Positions 1 to 5,355 of a DNA stretch of 6,007 nucleotides are shown here, in pieces. The notes under the pieces are model-generated. The model searched no databases and had not been told where the DNA came from. It worked only from the letters and a program-made list of their open reading frames with translations. Location of the stretch: positions 1 to 6,007 of the forward strand of contig JAITMN010000337.1 of NCBI GenBank assembly GCA_031277355.1. The letters run 5' to 3'. Position 1 is the stretch's first letter, and each line of letters starts with the position of its first letter. The stretch is from Nevskiaceae bacterium (GTDB taxonomy: Bacteria; Pseudomonadota; Gammaproteobacteria; Steroidobacterales; Steroidobacteraceae). The translations under genes were made by a program, and so were the position numbers.

Positions 1-296
1 TCGGAGAAATCCTCGTGACCCGGCGTGTCGAGCAGATTCACGATGCAATCCCGATACGGAAACTGCATCACCGAAGAGGTGACAGAGATGCCGCGCTGCT
101 GCTCCAGCCGCATCCAATCGGAGGTGGCGTGCCGCGCAGCCTTGCGCCCCTTCACCGTGCCGGCTAGCTGGATCGCGCCGCCGAACAGCAACAGCTTCTC
201 GGTGAGCGTGGTTTTACCGGCGTCGGGATGGGAGATGATGGCGAAGGTTCGTCTTTTTTGCACTTCGCCAACGCCCGAATCATCAGAATTTGCCAC
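1..296 (-). CDS. prfC: Peptide chain release factor 3 (RF3), N-terminal part, cut by the left window edge
   Basis: RF3 is a cytoplasmic translational GTPase that promotes recycling of RF1/RF2 from the ribosome after termination. The first 98 codons are visible. They contain the P-loop HPDAGKTT (residues 23-30), the switch I region with RGIS and SVTSSVMQFPY (about 68-81), and the G3 motif DTPGHED (90-96). The stretch KRRTFAIISHPDAGKTTLTE and the later GTVKGRKA and SDWM segments are specific to RF3 rather than EF-G or LepA. The start chosen is GTG at 296-294. The frame has no ATG between it and an upstream in-frame TGA, and a GGTGAT Shine-Dalgarno-like sequence (305-300) lies 3 bases before it. 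GTG at 263-261 is a possible but less likely start, since it would remove residues that RF3 proteins usually have before the KRRTF motif. The gene follows the antiporter after an 83-base gap and is a housekeeping gene, probably not part of the pigment operon. Confidence 0.96.
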   Translation of the reverse strand, partial: MANSDDSGVGEVQKRRTFAIISHPDAGKTTLTEKLLLFGGAIQLAGTVKGRKAARHATSDWMRLEQQRGISVTSSVMQFPYRDCIVNLLDTPGHEDFS

Positions 297-328
297 TGAA
301 TCACCACGAGAAACACAAGGAACGTGAA

Positions 329-344
329 GGGCCGGCCCCGGCCC
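329..344 (-). terminator. GC-rich hairpin between antiporter and prfC, possible weak terminator
   Basis: A perfect inverted repeat has a 6-bp all-GC stem (GGGCCG with CGGCCC) and a 4-base loop. It lies 36 bases after the antiporter stop and 33 bases before the prfC start. On the minus strand it is followed by a pyrimidine-rich but not uninterrupted T tract (TTCACGTTCCTTGTGTTTCT). It may therefore terminate poorly, or attenuate read-through from the operon into prfC. Its position at the operon boundary is the main support. Confidence 0.35.
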
Positions 345-379
345 GGAAGAATGAGCCGTATCATATCAAGGCTGGAATA

Positions 380-1786
380 CTATCGCCTCAATACTCCAAG
401 GATTGGCCCCGTCAACATGGTGGTAACCAGAGCCATGATCACCAGCATCGCAAAAATGCTTTCGGAAAGTATGCCCAGGTCATAGCCGATATTGAGCGCA
501 ATCAGCTCCATCAATCCTCGCGTGTTCATCAACGTGCCCAGTTGCAAAGACTCTCTCCATCCCAAGCCTGCAACCCGCGCCGCAATCGCACCGCCACCCA
601 ACTTGCCGATCATGGCCACAACAATGATCAATGCGCAAACCAACCAACTTCCTGCATCATCGATAAAGCCGATTTCCGTGCGCAAGCCTGTAAACACAAA
701 GAAAAGCGGCAACAACAACACCGATCCAAAACTCTCGAAACGAAGGCGTATCCTCTCTCGAAACTCCTGATTGTTTGGCATGACAACCCCAGCCAGGAAC
801 GCGCCAAAAAGGGCATGGATACCAATGACCTCGGTGGCCAGCGCCGCCGCGACAATCAGACACACGATAGCGGTCAGGACCGTTGGGGATGGATCAGAAT
901 CACCCGACCCGCGCGACCCAAGCAGACGTGGCAAAGCCGCGCGAACCGGACCCATCATGATCGCAATGAACAACAACACCAAAACCAGACTCAACACCGC
1001 TCCACCAAGGCTCGCCGCCCTCGCAACCGCCACGACAAAGGCAAGAATGGTCCAGGCGCTTACGTCGTCAATGGCGGCACTGGTAACTGCGATGTTCCCG
1101 AGCGGCGTTCGCGCCAATCCATGCTCCTGCAGGATGCGCACCAGCACCGGAAACGCCGTAATGCTCATCGATATCCCCATGAACAACGCGAAAGCGGTGA
1201 ATGTGGCTCCAGGCGCCGCGAAATCGCCATAGAGTCCATATGCCAGCAGAACGCCGAGCAGATAGGGAAGAAGGATGCTCACATGACTTACCGCAACAGC
1301 AACGGGAGTTCTGGCGCGAATGTGCGCAAGATTCAGTTCCATGCCAACGATAAACAGGAATAGACATACCCCTATCTGGCTCAGCAATCTGAGCGCTCCA
1401 AGGGAGTCCGCAGAAAACACGAATTCAAATGACCCCGGAGCCAACAGCCCGAACAACGAAGGACCAAGCAAAATCCCTGCCGCCATTTCCCCAACCACAG
1501 CAGGCTGCCGGAAACGGACGAACAGATGACCCATGATTCGCGAGACAACCAGGATCACCAGCAACTGCAAAAACAGGCGGCTCAATGGGTGCTCGAAATT
1601 GACCATCAATTCGCTGATCGGATTCGAGGCGACAGGCGCACCGGCATTCTTCAGCGAATCATGCAATCCACCGGCTTGCAGCAAACTTGCCGGCGGCGCG
1701 AGCCCCGAACCGAGCTTGAGAATACCCAGTATCGCGGCGCCCACCGCAATGATCGAGAACAAATAGAGAGCCGCAACTCGCTTCAC
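380..1786 (-). CDS. Cation:proton antiporter, CPA2 / Kef-type (Na_H_Exchanger domain)
   Basis: This is an inner-membrane monovalent cation/H+ antiporter of 468 residues. Residues 5-27 form a first hydrophobic segment, followed by a polar, probably periplasmic loop to about residue 66. The transporter core, about 68 to 465, is almost continuously hydrophobic. Family marks seen are QPAVVGEMAAGILLGP (94-109), GVCLFLFIVGMELNL (139-153), SITAFPVLVRIL (208-219), the ion-binding aspartate pair in AAIDDVSAW (D240, D241), FFVFTGL (362-368), K395 in IGKLGG, and TRGLMEL (422-428). There is no C-terminal RCK/TrkA domain, so it is not a full KefB/KefC. The start is GTG at 1786, which overlaps the transferase stop as GTGA, and no good Shine-Dalgarno is seen, which suggests translational coupling. 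Whether it moves Na+ or K+ cannot be told. Its role next to pigment genes is unknown; pH or ion homeostasis is inference. Confidence 0.92.
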   Translation of the reverse strand: MKRVAALYLFSIIAVGAAILGILKLGSGLAPPASLLQAGGLHDSLKNAGAPVASNPISELMVNFEHPLSRLFLQLLVILVVSRIMGHLFVRFRQPAVVGEMAAGILLGPSLFGLLAPGSFEFVFSADSLGALRLLSQIGVCLFLFIVGMELNLAHIRARTPVAVAVSHVSILLPYLLGVLLAYGLYGDFAAPGATFTAFALFMGISMSITAFPVLVRILQEHGLARTPLGNIAVTSAAIDDVSAWTILAFVVAVARAASLGGAVLSLVLVLLFIAIMMGPVRAALPRLLGSRGSGDSDPSPTVLTAIVCLIVAAALATEVIGIHALFGAFLAGVVMPNNQEFRERIRLRFESFGSVLLLPLFFVFTGLRTEIGFIDDAGSWLVCALIIVVAMIGKLGGGAIAARVAGLGWRESLQLGTLMNTRGLMELIALNIGYDLGILSESIFAMLVIMALVTTMLTGPILGVLRR

Positions 1787-2454
1787 GCGATCGCCGCGAA
1801 ATCCACTGCCCAGTGCGATTCATGCACTGGGTCTGCCCACGGAGCCAAAGCCGCAACTCCCTCGCGATGAGCCACGGCGCATGCCACAACCCAGCCATTC
1901 GCCCATGACCAGCAGACCGCCTCCGGCGGCGAATGTGCAACTGGCGCAACCCTTATCCGGGAAAAATTCATCGGCGCGCACCGCGTAAGCCCCGCCTTGT
2001 AAGCCGCCTCCTTGATTGTCCACAATTGGTGGAAATATTGCAGCGCGGACGGCGCATCCAGGCGCGCCAGATATTGCCGCTCTGGCGCAGAACAGACCCA
2101 CTGCGACAAAGCCATCACATCGCGCGACTTCACAAGCTCCACATCCACTCCCACGGCACAGTCTGCAACAGCCGCCACCACGCGGCCACAGCGATGCGAC
2201 AAAGACAAGCCCACGTCGGGCACGCCTTCCAAGACCGGCCGGCCGCCAACATCAATAGCGAGCGGTCTGCCGGCCGGAACAACGCCCTCGCGTTCCAGCA
2301 GACGCCGCAAAAGCCAGCGGCCCGCCTTGAACTCCAGTCGCCGCCGCACACTCAACTCACCATACCGGCGCTGCTCAGCATGCCCCAGCCAAGTCAGACC
2401 GACTGGGGCATCCTTCTGCAACTCGTCCATATCGCCGCCAGCAAGCGCCAGCAT
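1783..2454 (-). CDS. 4'-phosphopantetheinyl transferase, Sfp type
   Basis: The enzyme moves the phosphopantetheine arm from coenzyme A to a serine of acyl carrier proteins, making them active. With the ATG at 2454 it has 223 residues, a usual length for the compact Sfp/HetI-type family. Key motifs are SLSH (84-87), GVDVE with the Mg-binding D104 and E106, and WTIKEAAYK (145-153) with K148, E149 and K153. The N-terminal part has the arginine-rich RRRLEFKAGRWLLRRLL stretch typical of CoA binding. The frame is open up to 2529, but the region before 2463 overlaps the upstream secreted-protein gene and reads as low-complexity arginine-rich sequence. ATG 2454 follows that gene's stop by 8 bases, with GGAGAG about 11 bases upstream. 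ATG 2430 is an alternative. In context it most likely primes the carrier proteins of the aryl polyene pathway. Confidence 0.93.
   Translation of the reverse strand: MLALAGGDMDELQKDAPVGLTWLGHAEQRRYGELSVRRRLEFKAGRWLLRRLLEREGVVPAGRPLAIDVGGRPVLEGVPDVGLSLSHRCGRVVAAVADCAVGVDVELVKSRDVMALSQWVCSAPERQYLARLDAPSALQYFHQLWTIKEAAYKAGLTRCAPMNFSRIRVAPVAHSPPEAVCWSWANGWVVACAVAHREGVAALAPWADPVHESHWAVDFAAIA
1809..1831 (-). repeat. Perfect inverted repeat (8-bp stem, 7-base loop) at the 3' end of the transferase gene
   Basis: CCCAGTGC (1809-1816) and GCACTGGG (1824-1831) pair perfectly around a 7-base loop. The structure lies in the last codons of the phosphopantetheinyl transferase and ends 22 bases before the GTG start of the antiporter. 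No T tract follows, so it is not an intrinsic terminator. It could affect ribosome loading or mRNA stability at this junction; that role is inferred from position only. Confidence 0.5.
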
Positions 2455-2462
2455 TGCAGTGG

Positions 2463-2906
2463 CTACTCTCCGACGGTGGCGTAGTCCCCTTTCAGCGTCA
2501 CGCCGACGACAATCCCTCCGGCATGACATTCATAATCGGTGGCGCTCTTGTATTCGACTTTCTTGTAGTAGCTCACCAGATTGATCACCGCATTGGCGCC
2601 TCGCTGCTTGGCAGATGCTTGCAGCGCGATCAGCGCCGAAAGCGCTACCCACTGGCAACCACCCACGTCCGACTTGCCAACGCTGTTGGTTTTCTTGTTC
2701 GACACGCCGCTGCCCAACTGCCTGATCACCGGCGGATGGTCGGCGCCAGCCAGATAAAATTTCACCGAACCGTCCAACTTGCCTTGAGCCTCGGGCATTT
2801 TCAGCACGTCTTCCAATGGATAGTGCAAAACGTCATCTCGCGCCACCGCAGTCCCGGATACGGCAACCAGCCCCGCCAACAAAAAACCAGCCCATTTGAT
2901 CTTCAT
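2463..2906 (-). CDS. Small secreted (periplasmic) protein found with pigment genes; function unknown
   Basis: The product has 147 residues. Residues 1-22 form a Sec signal peptide: a basic start (MKIKW), a hydrophobic core, and a probable cleavage site after AVA (20-22) before RDD. There is no lipobox cysteine. The mature part of about 125 residues carries the conserved-looking stretch RGANAVINLVSYYK (102-115) followed by YECHAGGIVVGVTLKG (125-140). Its only cysteines, C84 and C127, could form a disulphide. It resembles small proteins that databases often label 'excinuclease ATPase subunit'; that label does not fit a short exported protein without ATPase motifs. The ATG at 2906 is preceded by AGAGG (2916-2912) at 5-base spacing. 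The gene sits 25 bases after the ketosynthase and just before the transferase, so it is probably co-transcribed with them. A role in the cell envelope fate of the pigment is possible but is inference. Confidence 0.85.
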   Translation of the reverse strand: MKIKWAGFLLAGLVAVSGTAVARDDVLHYPLEDVLKMPEAQGKLDGSVKFYLAGADHPPVIRQLGSGVSNKKTNSVGKSDVGGCQWVALSALIALQASAKQRGANAVINLVSYYKKVEYKSATDYECHAGGIVVGVTLKGDYATVGE

Positions 2907-2931
2907 GACTACCTCTTTTCGAAAAATGCCA

Positions 2932-4167
2932 TCACTCCATCCAGCGCCTGAAAATCAGAGATGTATTGATTCCGCCGAAGGCGAAATTGTTCGACATCAC
3001 GATATCCGTCTGCAACCGGCGCCCCTCGTCCATTATGTAATCAAGTTTTGCGCATCGCGGGTCCACCCGATGCAAATTGAGCGTTGGCGCAAACCAGTCA
3101 GCCCGCATCATTTCGATGCTGATCCAAGCTTCCAACGCCCCGCAAGCCCCCATCGTATGCCCCATGTAGCTCTTCAGCGAACTGATCGGCGTCTGGCTCC
3201 CCAGGACCAGTGCAGTGGCATGGCTCTCGGCAATGTCGCCTTGAGGCGTCGACGTGCCGTGTGCATTCACATATCCGATCCGCTCCGGAGCGATAGCGGC
3301 ATCGGCCATGGCCAACCGCATCGCAGTGGCCATCGTTTCCGTGCCTGGCTGCGTAACGTGGGCGCCATCGCTGTTGGTGCCATACCCGAGCACTTCGGCG
3401 TAGATCCGGGCGCCACGCTGCAAAGCGCAGGACAGTTCCTCAAGCACCAGCGTGCATGCCCCCTCCCCCAACACCAATCCATCTCGATCAATATCGAAGG
3501 GGCGCGGGGTCTGTCTGGGCTGCTCGTTGTATTTCACGGTGGTGGCAAACAGCGTGTCGAAAACCGCCGCCTCAGTGACATCCAATTCCTCGGCTCCGCC
3601 GGCCAGCATCACTTGCTGCTTGCCAGCGCGAATCATTTCGAAGGCGTAACCGATTCCCTGGCTCCCCGACGTGCAGGCGCTGGAAGTCGTGACGATGCGC
3701 CCCGTGACACCGAAGAACACCCCGATGTTCACCGCCGCTGTATGCGCCATCATTTTCAGATAGGAATTGGCGGTAATCCCTTCCGTTGATTTTCGCAACA
3801 GCATCGTGGCGAAATCAGCCGTGGCGTTGGGACTGCCGGTGGAAGAGCCATAGGCAATTCCCAGCGCGCCGCTGGTAACCACGGGGTCGCCGAGCAAACC
3901 CGCATCCATCAATGCCAATTCACTGGCCCGCGTGGCCATCAACGCCACGCGCCCCATGCTGCGCGTCTGCTTGCGCGAATAGCGATCTGGCGGCAGATCA
4001 AATGCCATCGCCGGCGCGCCAACAGCGGTATTCAGACCGGCGAATTCGCGCCACTCGGGCATCACCTGAACTGCCGATTCACCCGCGCGCAGCCGCGCTG
4101 CGACCGTGCCCCAGTCATGCCCCAGGGGACTGATCGCCCCAACGCCGGTTACAACCACTCTGCTCAA
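2932..4167 (-). CDS. apeR: Beta-ketoacyl-ACP synthase, ApeR-like, of an aryl polyene pathway
   Basis: This ketosynthase catalyses decarboxylative Claisen condensation of malonyl-ACP with an acyl chain. It has 411 residues, normal for FabB/FabF-type enzymes. The catalytic triad is complete: C165 in TTSSACTSGSQ, H303 in NAHGTSTPQGD, and H337 in SYMGHTMGACGALE. K332 and the glycine-rich C-terminal NNFAFGGINTSL (393-404) are also present. The start is TTG at 4167, overlapping the ketoreductase stop as TTGA; it gives the classic MSRVVVTGVGAISPLG N-terminus, and GGTGGA lies 8 bases upstream. GTG at 4158 is a weaker alternative. In characterised APE clusters the ketosynthase after the ketoreductase is ApeR, a homodimeric FabB-like enzyme that complements the ApeO/ApeC pair. 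Assignment to ApeR rests on gene order plus intact active-site residues. Confidence 0.9.
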   Translation of the reverse strand: MSRVVVTGVGAISPLGHDWGTVAARLRAGESAVQVMPEWREFAGLNTAVGAPAMAFDLPPDRYSRKQTRSMGRVALMATRASELALMDAGLLGDPVVTSGALGIAYGSSTGSPNATADFATMLLRKSTEGITANSYLKMMAHTAAVNIGVFFGVTGRIVTTSSACTSGSQGIGYAFEMIRAGKQQVMLAGGAEELDVTEAAVFDTLFATTVKYNEQPRQTPRPFDIDRDGLVLGEGACTLVLEELSCALQRGARIYAEVLGYGTNSDGAHVTQPGTETMATAMRLAMADAAIAPERIGYVNAHGTSTPQGDIAESHATALVLGSQTPISSLKSYMGHTMGACGALEAWISIEMMRADWFAPTLNLHRVDPRCAKLDYIMDEGRRLQTDIVMSNNFAFGGINTSLIFRRWME

Positions 4168-4898
4168 GGAATCATTCCACCGTTCACCGAAATCACTTGG
4201 CGAGTGACATAGGACGCATCCTCACTCAGCAGAAAACTGACTACAGCCGCCACTTCCTGCCCAGTTCCCATGCGCCGTGCCGGGATCAACTTCAACGCCT
4301 CATCTCTGATCCGCTCATCGACCATCTCGGTGTCGATCAAGCCGGGCGCCACGCAGTTGACGGTAATGTTACGACTCGCCAACTCGACCGCCAACGCACG
4401 TGTGGCGCCAATGATACCGGCCTTGGAGGCACTGTAGTTGACTTGCCCGCGATTGCCCACAAGCCCCGACACCGATGCCAGCGTGACGATTCGGCCGGCC
4501 TTGCGAGCGCGAACCATCGGCATGATGAGCGGATTGAGTACGTTGTAAAAACCGTCGAGATTCGTGCGCAATACCTGATCCCACTCATTTGCCGTCATCC
4601 CGGCAAAGGTGGCGTCACGCGCAATGCCGGCATTGCACACAACACCGTAATAGCTGCCGTGGGCGGCAACATCCGCCAGCAGTGCCGCAGCGGCCGCCTC
4701 GCGATCAGCCACATCGAACATCAGCGCACGAGCGACGACGCCACGGTCGCGCAGTTCCCCGGCCACCTTGTTGACTTCATCGACTCTGCTGCGGCAATGC
4801 AGAATCACATCGTAGCCATCGCGGCCGCAACGCTCGGCGATGGCGCGGCCGATACCCCGGCTGGAGCCCGTGATCAGTACCGCACGACGCTCAGTCAT
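4164..4898 (-). CDS. apeQ: 3-ketoacyl-ACP reductase, FabG-like SDR, ApeQ
   Basis: This is an NADPH-dependent reductase of the short-chain dehydrogenase family, 244 residues long, as is usual for FabG. It would reduce the beta-keto group after each condensation. Visible motifs are the cofactor-binding TGSSRGIG (10-17), a DV pair near residue 62-63, CNAG (88-91) in place of the usual NNAG, N113, S142, Y155 and K159 (the catalytic Asn-Ser-Tyr-Lys set, with YSASK), and NCVAPGLIDTEM (181-192). The C-terminus has the normal VNGGMIP ending. ATG at 4898 overlaps the preceding stop by 8 bases, with GAGG 8 bases upstream; its own stop overlaps the next start by 4 bases. It lies between the dehydratase-like gene and the second ketosynthase, as in APE clusters. 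Confidence 0.92.
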   Translation of the reverse strand: MTERRAVLITGSSRGIGRAIAERCGRDGYDVILHCRSRVDEVNKVAGELRDRGVVARALMFDVADREAAAAALLADVAAHGSYYGVVCNAGIARDATFAGMTANEWDQVLRTNLDGFYNVLNPLIMPMVRARKAGRIVTLASVSGLVGNRGQVNYSASKAGIIGATRALAVELASRNITVNCVAPGLIDTEMVDERIRDEALKLIPARRMGTGQEVAAVVSFLLSEDASYVTRQVISVNGGMIP

Positions 4899-5355
4899 GG
4901 TGCGCGCCTCGAATCACGGACATCGGATCACCGGGAGAAAATACAGTGATCACCGCAGACGCCACCTGCTCGCTGCCGTCAAACACCGCGCCAGTGAACT
5001 GGCCCAGACCGTCATCCAACTGGATCACCTTTCTGATTTCGATACGCAAAGTATGGCCGATATCGAGCCATGGCCGCCGGCAATCAAACCGGCCGCACCC
5101 CAGCAGGAAGCCGATGCGCGGCGCATCGCCGCGCAACCGCCCCTGATACCCGGCCCAGGCGGCTACCGCCTGGGCCATGCATTCCAGGCTCACCCAGGAG
5201 CCCACGCGCCCGTCGCGGCAGAACAGGCTGTCGGAGCCGAAGGACGTCGTCGCCACCAGAGTTTCCTCGTCTGCGGCGATCACGGTTTCCAGCAGGCACA
5301 TATCCGCCTTCTGCGGAAGAAGATCCTCGGCGCACAAGTTCAGTTCGCTAGCCAT
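4891..5355 (-). CDS. apeP: Hotdog-fold dehydratase-like protein, ApeP-like
   Basis: The product has 154 residues, the size of a single FabZ/FabA hotdog domain. LLPQKADMCLLETV (12-25) matches the first strand region, where FabZ has LPHR..F, but with Gln in place of His. GSWVSLECMAQAVAAWAGYQG (52-72) is the central hotdog helix; E58 aligns with the catalytic acid in the family's EAMAQ motif. The catalytic histidine that FabA/FabZ carry in GHFPG just before that helix is absent: residues 43-54 read SLFCRDGRVGSW, and there is no His at all before residue 101. In studied APE systems ApeP works as a heterodimer with ApeI, so an incomplete active site is plausible here. ATG at 5355 overlaps the upstream ketosynthase stop by 8 bases, with GGAG 7 bases before it. 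A non-catalytic scaffold role is an alternative. Confidence 0.85.
   Translation of the reverse strand: MASELNLCAEDLLPQKADMCLLETVIAADEETLVATTSFGSDSLFCRDGRVGSWVSLECMAQAVAAWAGYQGRLRGDAPRIGFLLGCGRFDCRRPWLDIGHTLRIEIRKVIQLDDGLGQFTGAVFDGSEQVASAVITVFSPGDPMSVIRGAHHD
5112..5128 (-). repeat. Short perfect inverted repeat inside the dehydratase-like gene
   Basis: CGATGCG and CGCATCG form a 7-bp stem with a 3-base loop. It lies 23 bases downstream, in the direction of transcription, of the larger hairpin at 5152-5176, so the two could form tandem structures in the mRNA. It may be chance in GC-rich coding sequence. Confidence 0.3.
5152..5176 (-). repeat. Perfect 11-bp inverted repeat with 3-base loop inside the dehydratase-like gene
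   Basis: GGCCCAGGCGG (5152-5162) and CCGCCTGGGCC (5166-5176) are exact reverse complements separated by three bases. The resulting mRNA hairpin would be very stable. It falls in the codons for the conserved AQAVAAWA helix of the hotdog domain, so part of the symmetry may come from the protein sequence. No T tract follows, so it is not an intrinsic terminator. Possible roles are pausing or differential mRNA stability within the operon; both are inference. Confidence 0.5.

Noticed and set aside
360..391. Possible prfC promoter: TATGAT (365-360) with TTGAGG (391-386)
   Set aside because: The -10-like hexamer is good, but the spacer to the -35-like hexamer is 20 bases and the -35 match is partial. 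It is too weak to annotate as a promoter.
290..1363. Long plus-strand open frame of 357 codons
   Set aside because: It lies wholly opposite the antiporter gene, and its product is rich in His, Arg, Gln and Asn with no domain-like pattern. It is an antisense shadow of GC-biased codons.
2455..2529. Upstream extension of the phosphopantetheinyl transferase to ATG 2529
   Set aside because: It would overlap the secreted-protein gene by 67 bases and add an arginine-rich, unstructured stretch absent from the family. The ATG at 2454 just after the stop is more likely.
2916..2925. Palindrome TTTTCGAAAA between the ketosynthase and secreted-protein genes
   Set aside because: It is too short, and has no spacing or second copy to support an operator or terminator.
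2896..3789. Plus-strand open frame of 297 codons
   Set aside because: It is opposite the ApeR-like ketosynthase, which has a complete catalytic set. The plus-strand product has no recognisable motif or hydrophobic pattern.
4815..4844. Inverted repeat GCCATCGC / GCGATGGC in the ketoreductase gene
   Set aside because: The 8-bp stem has a 14-base loop and lies in GC-rich codons just after the glycine-rich cofactor motif. It is within what chance gives in such sequence.
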